NCBI GenBank assembly: GCA_024103385.1
Contig: JAGFIT010000009.1
Coordinates: forward strand, 1-64,000
Direction of reading: 5' to 3'
DNA: 64,000 bases
Source of the DNA: Vicingus serpentipes
GTDB taxonomy: Bacteria > Bacteroidota > Bacteroidia > Flavobacteriales_E > Vicingaceae
Shown here: one piece after another, positions 45,321-53,664 of the stretch
Layout of the letters: the number at the start of each line of letters is the position of its first letter
How positions within the stretch are numbered: position 1 is the stretch's first letter
Program-made: the position numbers and the translations under genes
Notes under the pieces: generated by a model
Seen by the model: the letters and a program-made list of their open reading frames with translations, nothing else
Database searches by the model: none
What the model was told of the DNA's origin: nothing

Positions 45321-45938
45321 ATGAAAAATAAAAAAGAAAATTTCATTAATTATCTGGGAGCAGAAACCAGACTATTTATCCTTGAATGTTCAGTATTTAT
45401 CGAACAACAAGTTTCAGACACTCTTTGTCACATTTTAGATATCGACATAAATCATTCTAAATCTTTCGGATTTAACTCTTCTAGCCTTAATTTTTCTCAA
45501 AAAATTACTCTTATTCAAGACGTTAAAGGAATTACCCAAGATGATAGCAATAAAATTGATCTTTTCATGCAAATTCGAAATAAATTTGCTCACGTACAAA
45601 GTATAAATTCATTTGAATCTTTTTTCAATTTTTCTAAGAATACAAAAAAAATAAAAACAAAATTAGACTCTTATTACTCCAATAATTCTGCTGATAAATC
45701 TGAAAATGAGGAAAAAAAATATAAAGTAGATTTCCTTATGCTAACAATTCATATTTTTAAAATCTTATATAATATAGATATAGGCCATGAATATGAAAGA
45801 GGGCTAAAAGTTGGAAAAGAAGAAACCAAGAATGACATACTTAATCTTTTAACATTAGAATTAAATAAAACAAAAGAAGGTAATGAATTATTAAGTAAAG
45901 TGTATAACCAATTAAAAGATAAATCAAACTCTGATTAA
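45321..45938 (+). CDS. Hypothetical protein with HEPN/MltR-like RNxFAH motif
   Basis: 205 residues, all-helical in appearance, with IRNKFAHV near residue 88-95. This R-x4-H pattern with Asn after Arg is the catalytic signature of HEPN ribonuclease-like domains, and is also seen in MltR/DUF4145-like proteins. The C-terminal third is Lys/Glu-rich and likely helical (GLKVGKEETKNDILNLL). The gene is visibly more AT-rich than pfkA and fmt on either side, which suggests a later insertion. No partner antitoxin-like gene is next to it. Function unknown. Confidence 0.72.
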   Translation: MKNKKENFINYLGAETRLFILECSVFIEQQVSDTLCHILDIDINHSKSFGFNSSSLNFSQKITLIQDVKGITQDDSNKIDLFMQIRNKFAHVQSINSFESFFNFSKNTKKIKTKLDSYYSNNSADKSENEEKKYKVDFLMLTIHIFKILYNIDIGHEYERGLKVGKEETKNDILNLLTLELNKTKEGNELLSKVYNQLKDKSNSD

Positions 45939-45953
45939 TTAACTTCTTAACTC

Positions 45954-45961
45954 TACCTTTA
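45954..45961 (+). promoter_or_regulatory. Putative -7 box (TACCTTTA) for fmt
   Basis: TACCTTTA differs from TAnnTTTG only at the last base and ends 4 bases before the fmt ATG, the same spacing as at 2315 and 43031. Confidence 0.33.
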
Positions 45962-45965
45962 CATC

Positions 45966-46937
45966 ATGAAAAAAGAGCTCCGCATTATTTTTATGGGTAC
46001 CCCCGATTTTGCAGTAGCATCCCTAAAAATTTTAGTGGAGAACGGCTACAACATTGTGGGTGTAATTACTGCTCCAGATAAACCTGCTGGGAGAGGACAA
46101 AAAATACACGAATCTGCCGTAAAAAAATATGCTGTTGCTCAAAATTTAACTGTTTTACAACCTACCAACTTAAAGTCTGCGGATAGTATACAAGAAATAA
46201 AAGACCTGAAGGCTAACTTACAAATTGTAGTCGCTTTTAGAATGTTACCAGAAGTAATATGGAACATGCCTGAGTTAGGCACTTTTAACTTACACGCTTC
46301 TTTACTTCCTCAATACCGTGGTGCAGCACCTATCAATTGGGCAATTATTAACGGAGAAAAAGAGACAGGAGTAACCACCTTCTTTTTACAACACCAAATT
46401 GATACGGGAGATATTATTGCACAAGAAAAAGTAAGTATTCGTGAAAATGAAACAGCTGGCGAACTACATGATAAACTGATGAATATTGGCAGTCAACTTG
46501 TTTTAAAAACAGTCCAACAAATTGAAAATGGGACTGTTACCACCCAACCTCAATTCCGATTTTTATCGAAAAAAAAACAAGAATTAAAAGAAGCCTTTAA
46601 AATATTTAAACCTTTTTGTAAAATTGATTGGTCAAAATCCATCAATGAAATTCACAACCACGTTAGGGGGTTAAGTCCTTATCCTACTGCATGGACAGCT
46701 TTTAAAGAAACAGCAACAGGTAAAACCGTTTCTTGTAAAATATTTAGAACTGCTATTGAAAAAGCAGACCACCAATTACCTACAGGTACTATTTCAAGCA
46801 CAAAAACAGAACTCAAAATTGCTGTTAATGGTGGCTTCATTCACATCGTAGAAATCCAATTAGAAGGAAAAAAGCGTATGGAAACCAGTACACTTTTAAA
46901 TGGATTTGATTTTAATAAGTTTACCTTAGTTCAATAA
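45966..46937 (+). CDS. fmt: Methionyl-tRNA formyltransferase
   Basis: 323 residues. Formyltransferase motifs: FMGTPDFAVASLKIL, catalytic Asn/His in FNLHASLLPQYRGAAPINWA, and the DTGDI loop. The C-terminal tRNA-binding domain (about 210-320) follows. It formylates the initiator Met-tRNA. Confidence 0.96.
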   Translation: MKKELRIIFMGTPDFAVASLKILVENGYNIVGVITAPDKPAGRGQKIHESAVKKYAVAQNLTVLQPTNLKSADSIQEIKDLKANLQIVVAFRMLPEVIWNMPELGTFNLHASLLPQYRGAAPINWAIINGEKETGVTTFFLQHQIDTGDIIAQEKVSIRENETAGELHDKLMNIGSQLVLKTVQQIENGTVTTQPQFRFLSKKKQELKEAFKIFKPFCKIDWSKSINEIHNHVRGLSPYPTAWTAFKETATGKTVSCKIFRTAIEKADHQLPTGTISSTKTELKIAVNGGFIHIVEIQLEGKKRMETSTLLNGFDFNKFTLVQ

Positions 46938-46985
46938 ATTAGATGTCATCCTTAGCTTGACTGGGGGCTGTTTATTTTATAATAA

Positions 46986-47019
46986 GATTGCTTCATTCGT
47001 TCCTCACTCGCAATGACGA
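46986..47019. repeat. Half copy of the palindromic repeat family
   Basis: GATTGCTTC, CGTTCCTCA and TCGCAATGACGA occur in the same order as at 30203-30248. It lies at the 5' edge of the next gene and covers a possible TTG start at 46988. Confidence 0.7.
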
Positions 47020-47032
47020 AAACATTAAAAAT

Positions 47033-48283
47033 TTGAGAATATTTTCTTTTTTAAAATATTACAAAACCCTCGAAAAGCACATTATACAATTTATTGTAGC
47101 TGAGTTTTTCTTGCAAATGATTAATGTAGCATTTCTTACCATTATGCTCATCTATATGGAGAAAGTAGGCTATAAAGATTATGAAAGTGCTTCATTTGTC
47201 TCTTTTCGTTTTTTAGGTGTTTTGCTATTTGCTTTTCCTCTTGGATTGTTCATTAAAGGAAGAAAACTAAAACCCATTTTTAAAATTTCTTCCATTGCCA
47301 GTCCAATATTAGCTTTAGTGATTATAGAGTCTATCCATTTACAATATGACACTCTGCTCTATGCTAGTTTATTCTTATGGGGCACTAGTTTTATAGGTAT
47401 TCAAATCACAGCTCTACCCTACATACTTCGTAATGCTAAACCCGAAACACACATGGAAGCCATTACTTTAAGCTACTCTACCTGGAGTGTAGCAGGAATT
47501 GTTAGTGGTGCTATCATCTTTTTCTTAAAGAACATTAATCCAAACTTGTTTGATGAAAGACTCATCTTGCAAATTATCTCTGTTATTGGTTTTGCCTGTG
47601 CCTTTTTTATATTTAGCATTCAACACGAAGAAAATGTTCCTGCTATTACCAAAAAACGTTTTGATTTGAAAGATTTTGATTGGTTCATCATCACAAAAGC
47701 ATTAGTACCTACCTTAATCATTGCCGTTGGTGCCGGATTAACCATTCCTTTTATTGGTTTATTTTTCTTTAAAATTCATCAAATAGATTCTGACCAATTT
47801 GCGATACTAAGTGCTTTTGCCACAGGGATTGTTTTTATCATGGTGTTATTTGTTCCTGTTATAAGGGAGCGATTAGGTTACAAAATAGCCATTCCTTTAA
47901 CCCAGCTTGCTGCCATTATTGCATTAATCATATTGGCTTTTACAGAGATTATGGAAGTTTGGTTTGCAGTGTACATTGCCATCTTTGCTTATTTAGTCAG
48001 ACAACCTTTAATGAATATGGCAGGTCCCATGACTTCAGATATGGTGATGAAATATGTGGGTAAAAAAAATCAAGAAATTGTGAGCGCACTCACCTCGGCC
48101 GTTTGGTCAGGGAGTTGGTTTATCAGCTCCATTATTTTTCAACTATTAAGAAGTATGGGCTTGAGGTATATCTTTGTTTTTCTGATTACTGCAGGACTTT
48201 ACCTGTTTGGTGTTTTTATGTACTACCTTTTAATTTTAGATTTTGAAAAGAAACAACAATTAGAACAAGAAAATTGCTCCTAA
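47033..48283 (+). CDS. MFS-family transporter
   Basis: 416 residues counted from the TTG at 47033 (then RIFSFLKYYKTLEKHII). The frame can be opened at a TTG at 46988, but that codon belongs to a dispersed repeat, so I prefer the later one. About 12 TM segments, with an MFS-like pattern between TM2 and TM3 (FPLGLFIKGRKLKP). Substrate unknown. The next gene is also membrane-bound. Confidence 0.82.
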   Translation: MRIFSFLKYYKTLEKHIIQFIVAEFFLQMINVAFLTIMLIYMEKVGYKDYESASFVSFRFLGVLLFAFPLGLFIKGRKLKPIFKISSIASPILALVIIESIHLQYDTLLYASLFLWGTSFIGIQITALPYILRNAKPETHMEAITLSYSTWSVAGIVSGAIIFFLKNINPNLFDERLILQIISVIGFACAFFIFSIQHEENVPAITKKRFDLKDFDWFIITKALVPTLIIAVGAGLTIPFIGLFFFKIHQIDSDQFAILSAFATGIVFIMVLFVPVIRERLGYKIAIPLTQLAAIIALIILAFTEIMEVWFAVYIAIFAYLVRQPLMNMAGPMTSDMVMKYVGKKNQEIVSALTSAVWSGSWFISSIIFQLLRSMGLRYIFVFLITAGLYLFGVFMYYLLILDFEKKQQLEQENCS

Positions 48284-48352
48284 TAGGGGAAGTAGAAACA
48301 AAAAAATCCAAAATAAATAAGCGTGAATATTAGGTGGGTTATTTGAATTCAT
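48260..48352 (-). CDS. Possible 30-residue membrane micro-protein
   Basis: ATG at 48352, TAA at 48262-48260. A short polar head (MNSNNPPNIHAY) is followed by one long hydrophobic helix (LFWIFLFLLPLLGAIFLF). It overlaps the last 24 bases of the MFS gene on the other strand and lies in an otherwise empty spacer. The composition is that of a real single-TM peptide, but chance cannot be excluded without homologues. Confidence 0.38.
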   Translation of the reverse strand: MNSNNPPNIHAYLFWIFLFLLPLLGAIFLF

Positions 48353-48453
48353 TTTAAAATTTTAGTAATGGTTATTAGTACGTGCATATTTTAACATTGG
48401 TTACGGTAGTCTTCAAAAAAAATTAACTTTACATCAATTCAACACTAATCAGT

Positions 48454-49959
48454 ATGTCTAGCGCATTAAAAAAATTGATCCTCTTGTTAGCCTTTATTGA
48501 AGGGGGTGCCGTAATGTGTGTAGAGCTATGTAGCGCCAAAATATTATCTCCTTTTTTTGGTACATCTGTATATGTTTGGGCAGCAGTTTTGGGTATTACA
48601 CTCACTGCTTTAATGTTCGGATATTATTTAGGTGGTTACATTTCTTCAAAGAACAAAGACAAGTCCATTATTTTTTGGCTGATGTTGATTGCTGGTTGTT
48701 TGGTTACCGTAACACCCAATATCAGTCGATTTATTCTTCCTATTACGATACAATTAAATTTATTAGCTGGAACAGTTATTTCCTTATTTTGTTTTTTATT
48801 TTTCCCTTTATTACTCTTTGGTGCAGTTTCTCCGCTCATCATCAACCTCCTTACCCAGCAAGCTAATGAATCAGGAAAAAGTAGTGGTACGGTTTACGCT
48901 ATTTCTACACTTGGAGGAATAATAACTACCTTTTTGGTAGGCTTTTACACGCTACCCCAATTTGGCATTACTGCTACACTATACACTTATGGGTTGTTGG
49001 TTACCATCCTATCAATTGTTCTTTTTATTATTACGAAAACCTTTAAAGCAAGTATACTGATATTACTAGCACTAGCAGCGGCTAGCTCTTATCATTTTAA
49101 AAATCATGATGAAGAAGTAATTTATCAATCAGAAGGAATACTTGGTGAGATTAAAGTAGTTGATCGCAACCTAAATAACCCTGAAGAAAACATACACAAA
49201 GCATATAGAGAATTAATGGTGAATAATATCTCTCAAACCATTATGGATAAAAGCAATTCTGAAAAAAGTTATTGGGATTACGTAGAAATATTAACGCATA
49301 ACATTAACGCTTACACTAAAGAAAAAAACACTTTATTGCTAGGGTTAGGAGGTGGAACACTTTATAAACAACTCAAAAAAAATAACTTTAATGTAGATAT
49401 TGTGGAAATAGATCAACGCATCGAAATGGTGGCCAAACGTTTTTTTGGAATTGATAAAAACACCCATGTAATTGTTGATGATGCTAGACATTACATCAAT
49501 GTTACAGACAAAAAATATGATGTCATCATATATGACCTTTACCATAGCGAAACTCCTCCTATTCATTTAATGACCAAAGAAGCTTTTCAAGAAATCAGAT
49601 CCAAACTAAATGACCATGGAATTTTGGTAATTAACTTCTACGGATTTATTACCGGAAACAAGGGTAAAGCTGCTCGATCCATTTATAAAACCTTACTAAA
49701 TGAAAAATATACCATTAGTCTAATTGCTACTTCTGGAGAAGAAGCCCACAGAAACTTGCTTTTTATTTGTGGAAAAGACCTGTTAAGTCCTACTATTGAA
49801 ATTCCAGGTAAAATAATTCATCAAAAAGACATTAATTTTGATGATGCTGTACTTTTAAATGACAATCAACCCATTTTAGAACATATTTATTTAGAAGCAG
49901 CTTTATCCTGGAGAAAAGACTATAATGAAATCAATGCAAAGTATTTTTTAAACAAATAA
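48454..49959 (+). CDS. Fused MFS-like / spermidine synthase-like membrane protein
   Basis: 501 residues. About six to seven TM segments in the first 210 residues, then a cytoplasmic Rossmann domain with the polyamine-synthase SAM motif LLGLGGGTLYKQLKK, DIVEIDQ and DDARHYI, and YDLYHSE at the active site. This layout is known as fused MFS/spermidine synthase. It may use decarboxylated SAM to make polyamines at the membrane, but activity in this group is unproved. It ends one base before the DinB gene. Confidence 0.87.
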   Translation: MSSALKKLILLLAFIEGGAVMCVELCSAKILSPFFGTSVYVWAAVLGITLTALMFGYYLGGYISSKNKDKSIIFWLMLIAGCLVTVTPNISRFILPITIQLNLLAGTVISLFCFLFFPLLLFGAVSPLIINLLTQQANESGKSSGTVYAISTLGGIITTFLVGFYTLPQFGITATLYTYGLLVTILSIVLFIITKTFKASILILLALAAASSYHFKNHDEEVIYQSEGILGEIKVVDRNLNNPEENIHKAYRELMVNNISQTIMDKSNSEKSYWDYVEILTHNINAYTKEKNTLLLGLGGGTLYKQLKKNNFNVDIVEIDQRIEMVAKRFFGIDKNTHVIVDDARHYINVTDKKYDVIIYDLYHSETPPIHLMTKEAFQEIRSKLNDHGILVINFYGFITGNKGKAARSIYKTLLNEKYTISLIATSGEEAHRNLLFICGKDLLSPTIEIPGKIIHQKDINFDDAVLLNDNQPILEHIYLEAALSWRKDYNEINAKYFLNK

Positions 49960-49960
49960 T

Positions 49961-50458
49961 ATGGCTAAAACAGCAACCGAAACATTAGTAGAAACACTTG
50001 AATTATCTCGAGACCTTACTCAGTATTTTATCAAAAAATTAGAAGGAAAAGACCTTTATAAAGTTTTTGAAATAGAAGGAAAAGAACTCAACAGTATCTT
50101 ATGGATAGTTGCTCACCTAGCTATTTCCGAAAATTGGTTATTATTGGTTTGTACTGGTGGCGAAAAAGTAAAAATTCCATGGGCTAGGCAATTTGGATTA
50201 GGCTCTACCATTCCTAAAAAAGAAGAATATCCTCCTGCTGAAGAAATATTTGAGACATTTAATAAAGTACACCAAGCAGCAATAAAACACATTGCCCAAT
50301 TAACAGATGAAGACTTATTACAACCCACTACCAACGGAACTACTTTTGGAGGAGAAGATAGTATTGGCAGCATTATCAAACACAATATACGCCACGAAGC
50401 TTCTCATGCTGGGCAGTTAGGATGGTTATGTAAATTAAATGGTGTAAAAACTATTTAA
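49961..50458 (+). CDS. DinB-family protein (putative metal-dependent hydrolase or thiol-transferase)
   Basis: 165 residues, four-helix DinB/YfiT-like fold. The metal-site histidines are in WIVAHLAISENWLLL and in IKHNIRHEASHAGQLGWL. Family members act as thiol transferases or hydrolases; this one's substrate is unknown. It follows the spermidine synthase-like gene by one base. Confidence 0.87.
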   Translation: MAKTATETLVETLELSRDLTQYFIKKLEGKDLYKVFEIEGKELNSILWIVAHLAISENWLLLVCTGGEKVKIPWARQFGLGSTIPKKEEYPPAEEIFETFNKVHQAAIKHIAQLTDEDLLQPTTNGTTFGGEDSIGSIIKHNIRHEASHAGQLGWLCKLNGVKTI

Positions 50459-50608
50459 TAAAAAAATAGCGTTAAAAGTTGTAATTCGTAATTATTTCGT
50501 ACTATTGTACCATCAGATTCCTGATTACATTATTACCACAAACATTATTAATATAAATCATAACAAATAATAGCGACTTACCATAAGGAGCAAAATTAAC
50601 ATCACTCC

Positions 50609-50626
50609 GTTACATTTTCTTGTAAC
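50609..50626 (+). promoter_or_regulatory. Hairpin in the 5' region of rho
   Basis: GTTACA and TGTAAC pair around a 6-base loop, about 60 bases before the rho ATG and within a 228-base gene-free leader. Rho is known to be autoregulated through its leader in other bacteria; that it happens here is inference. Confidence 0.3.
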
Positions 50627-50686
50627 CACACAACATCAAAAAGATTAGTCAGCTTAAAAAAAAATAAAAAATCATTAAATTATTAT

Positions 50687-52324
50687 ATGTACGACATTAT
50701 TGAATTAAATAAGAAGTTAGTCAACGAACTTCGTGATATCGCAAACGAAATTGGCATAAAAAAAACCGAAAAGTTAAAAAAAGAAGACTTAGTGTATCAA
50801 ATTTTAGATCATCAAGCCGCCAATCCTCCAAAAAAAGAAATTACCGAAAATCAGCCTGAACGAAAACGAGTACCTGTTGCTTCTTCAACTGGAGCAAAAA
50901 GTAAACCTCAGAGAAAAAGAATTCCTTCAGATAATAAACCTGATTTATTCAAACCTATAGAGAACTCCATTTCTTCTAATACAGAAAACACAAATACACC
51001 TAAAGAGAATATTGAAAAACCTGCTCCGTCACCAGTAACTAACAAACCAGAACAAACTTCCCCTTCACCTCAACAAACTACTAAATCTGAGAGCAATAGC
51101 ACTCAAACAGTAAATAATCCAGAAATTAAGAAACCTGTTCACAACAAAGAGAAAAACGAAAATAGAACTCCAAGCAAAGGAGATGACCATGGTTATAATT
51201 TCGATGGAATTATCGTTAGTGAGGGAGTTTTAGAAACAATGCCTGATGGTTATGGTTTTTTGCGTTCTTCTGATTATAATTATTTGAATTCACCTGATGA
51301 TATTTACGTATCCCAATCTCAAATTAAACTATTTGGATTAAAAACAGGTGATACAGTAAGAGGTAGTGTTCGCCCTCCAAAAGTTGGAGAAAAATATTTT
51401 CCTTTAATTAAAGTAGTATCTATTAACAATAGACCTCCTGATGTAGTTAGAGACCGTGTTCCTTTTAAGTACTTAACTCCAATTTTCCCAAAAGAAAAAT
51501 TGAACTTGGTAAGCGATAAAAATTCTTCTCTATCTAATCGAGTAATTGACTTGTTTACTCCAATTGGTAAAGGACAAAGAGGGATGATTGTAGCACAACC
51601 AAAAACAGGTAAAACCACCTTATTAAAAGATGTTGCTAACGCTATTGCTGATAACCATCCTGAAGTTTATTTATTAATTTTATTAATAGATGAACGACCT
51701 GAAGAGGTAACAGATATGGCGCGTAATGTTGATGCAGAAGTTGTCGCGTCAACATTTGATGAACCAGCTGAAAAACATGTGAAACTTGCCAACCTTGTGT
51801 TAGAAAAAGCGAAAAGAATGGTGGAGTGTGGACATGATGTGGTCGTTCTTTTAGATTCTATTACGCGTTTAGCAAGAGCATACAATACGGTTTCTCCGTC
51901 TTCTGGAAAGGTACTTTCTGGAGGTGTTGATGCCAACGCGTTACACAAACCAAAAAGATTTTTTGGTGCTGCACGTAAAATAGAAAATGGTGGATCTTTA
52001 ACCATTATTGCAACAGCATTAACAGAAACAGGTTCTAAAATGGACGAAGTTATCTTTGAAGAATTTAAAGGAACTGGTAACATGGAACTTCAATTGGATA
52101 GAAAAATTTCTAACAGAAGAATTTACCCTGCTATTGATATTGTTTCATCTAGTACACGAAGAGAAGATTTATTGTTAGGTGATGATGTTACTCAATTGAT
52201 GTGGATATTAAGAAATCATATTGCAGACATGAATCCTGTTGAAGCAATGGAGTTCATTAAAAACAGAATGAACAACACCAAAAACAACGAAGAATTCTTA
52301 ATCTCCATGAAAGGGGGTAATTAA
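50687..52324 (+). CDS. rho: Transcription termination factor Rho, with disordered N-terminal insertion
   Basis: 545 residues, over 100 longer than the classical Rho (about 420). An N-terminal helical Rho_N domain (1-45, [20 protein letters not shown]) is followed by a Pro/Ser/Asn/Lys-rich stretch at about 50-165. The RNA-binding cold-shock domain ([14 protein letters not shown]) and the RecA-like ATPase domain ([17 protein letters not shown], Walker [18 protein letters not shown]-loop [15 protein letters not shown]-type) follow. It ends transcription as a ring helicase. Bacteroidota Rho proteins often have such an insert; in B. thetaiotaomicron it drives phase separation. Confidence 0.96.
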   Translation: MYDIIELNKKLVNELRDIANEIGIKKTEKLKKEDLVYQILDHQAANPPKKEITENQPERKRVPVASSTGAKSKPQRKRIPSDNKPDLFKPIENSISSNTENTNTPKENIEKPAPSPVTNKPEQTSPSPQQTTKSESNSTQTVNNPEIKKPVHNKEKNENRTPSKGDDHGYNFDGIIVSEGVLETMPDGYGFLRSSDYNYLNSPDDIYVSQSQIKLFGLKTGDTVRGSVRPPKVGEKYFPLIKVVSINNRPPDVVRDRVPFKYLTPIFPKEKLNLVSDKNSSLSNRVIDLFTPIGKGQRGMIVAQPKTGKTTLLKDVANAIADNHPEVYLLILLIDERPEEVTDMARNVDAEVVASTFDEPAEKHVKLANLVLEKAKRMVECGHDVVVLLDSITRLARAYNTVSPSSGKVLSGGVDANALHKPKRFFGAARKIENGGSLTIIATALTETGSKMDEVIFEEFKGTGNMELQLDRKISNRRIYPAIDIVSSSTRREDLLLGDDVTQLMWILRNHIADMNPVEAMEFIKNRMNNTKNNEEFLISMKGGN

Positions 52325-52337
52325 ATTATAAGTTTTA

Positions 52338-52369
52338 AATGTTGAGTTATAAATTTATAACTCAACATT
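52338..52369. repeat. Perfect 32-bp palindrome after rho
   Basis: 16-base arms starting AATGTTGAGTTATAAA are perfectly inverted, no loop. It lies 13 bases after rho and 15 before the next ATG. It has no T tract, so a role as terminator is not assured. Confidence 0.72.
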
Positions 52370-52384
52370 CAACATTCTCAAAAA

Positions 52385-52921
52385 ATGTTTAAAAATCCTT
52401 TTCAAGTAGCTGTTAGTTTTGCTGTAATAGCATTGATAGTTAAGATAACTATCTTCTCTCTAAACATGCAACATGGAGATATGGGAAAATATCTTCCATA
52501 CATGTATATGTTTATTCTATTAACCGCTGTTTTTTTTGGAATAAGAAGCAATAAGATTGTTTATGAAGGAAATACCTCTTTTGGTCAGGATTTTAAATCA
52601 GGAGCTAGAACTGCCGCATTTTTTGCACTTTTAGTTGCAGCAATAACCTACGTTTATTATGCTAAAATTGATACCGATTTTTTTATTACTAAAAAATCAG
52701 AATATTTAGCGCTATATGAAACAACGATAGATGAATTAATAAAAGAAAAAGGATTAGAAACAGCAAAAAAAGATGCTTTAAATAAAATAATTGGACTCAA
52801 CACCATCTATTCTCCGTTTTCTCAAGCTTCATACACTCTTTTAGGATTGGTATTCATGGGGATGTTTAACTCCTTAGTTTTTGCTTTTATGATGAACAAG
52901 TTCCCTGGTTTTAAACAATAA
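52385..52921 (+). CDS. DUF4199-family membrane protein
   Basis: 178 residues with about four TM segments (about 7-25, 38-54, 75-93, 145-168) and the FGIRSNKIVYEGNTSFGQDF loop typical of DUF4199. The family is restricted to Bacteroidota and its function is unknown. It follows rho on the same strand, after a palindrome. Confidence 0.83.
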   Translation: MFKNPFQVAVSFAVIALIVKITIFSLNMQHGDMGKYLPYMYMFILLTAVFFGIRSNKIVYEGNTSFGQDFKSGARTAAFFALLVAAITYVYYAKIDTDFFITKKSEYLALYETTIDELIKEKGLETAKKDALNKIIGLNTIYSPFSQASYTLLGLVFMGMFNSLVFAFMMNKFPGFKQ

Positions 52922-53542
52922 TCAATCTATTTCATTAGAATTAACCAAACATTTATTGTTTTCCCATTTCCCTTCCATCACTTCATTAGTAATAATTGTG
53001 CCATCACAAGCTAAGTAATTACCTAATTTATCCATTTTTATTATTTTACATTTACCTGATTTTACTTTTTCTATAACGGTATCTATCATATTTTCAATGT
53101 CCTTTCTCCTCCCTAATTCAATGCCTACACCATTATTGAATAAATCCATTTCACCACTTATTTTATCTGGTAATGCTCCATCTTCTTTTTGCCCTTTTTT
53201 ATACATTTTATAATTTCCTTTCTCGTGAGCTTTTCCTAATTTTTTAGCTCTTCTCCAACCTATTTTCTGAGTAAGTAAAGCCATCCAATACGTATGTCGG
53301 AAAGCATCAACTTGAAGCGCATTACCTGTTCCTACCAAAACACTATCTCTTTTAACTTCTTCAACCGTTTTTCTTACTTCTATGGTAATTTGATGTGCCT
53401 TTTTTGCCACAAAAGGATGCATTACTACCCATTTTTTTTCAGAACAACTTAAAGTCTTAAATTGTTGATAATTTGTTTTTTGACCTGATGATGTTAAAAT
53501 CATAAATAAAAAACAACTATTCATTAATATTTTAAGATTCAT
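52922..53542 (-). CDS. Exported DUF6973-like protein
   Basis: 206 residues with a signal peptide (MNLKILMNSCFLFMILTSSGQ). Conserved-looking motifs are DAFRHTYWMALL, KAHE and MDLFNNGVGIELG, which resemble the DUF6973 pattern found in some secreted or toxin-associated proteins. I am moderately sure of the family. Tail-to-tail with the DUF4199 gene, stop codons adjacent. Function unknown. Confidence 0.68.
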   Translation of the reverse strand: MNLKILMNSCFLFMILTSSGQKTNYQQFKTLSCSEKKWVVMHPFVAKKAHQITIEVRKTVEEVKRDSVLVGTGNALQVDAFRHTYWMALLTQKIGWRRAKKLGKAHEKGNYKMYKKGQKEDGALPDKISGEMDLFNNGVGIELGRRKDIENMIDTVIEKVKSGKCKIIKMDKLGNYLACDGTIITNEVMEGKWENNKCLVNSNEID

Positions 53543-53642
53543 TCTCTACCTCCATATATTGCTCGCTGTTATTAGCTAAAATACTTATAAAATTGATATG
53601 AAAAATAGAATATTTAAGCTACTTTTACAGCAAGGTAAAACA

Positions 53643-53650
53643 TAATTTTG
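53643..53650 (+). promoter_or_regulatory. Putative -7 box (TAATTTTG) for the E2 acyltransferase gene
   Basis: Matches TAnnTTTG 14 bases before the ATG at 53665. No clear -33 TTG. Confidence 0.35.
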
Positions 53651-53664
53651 AATTAAAACAAACT

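Noticed and set aside
51667-52083. Minus-strand ORF of 138 codons
   Set aside because: Antisense shadow of rho; long only because rho codon usage leaves the frame open.
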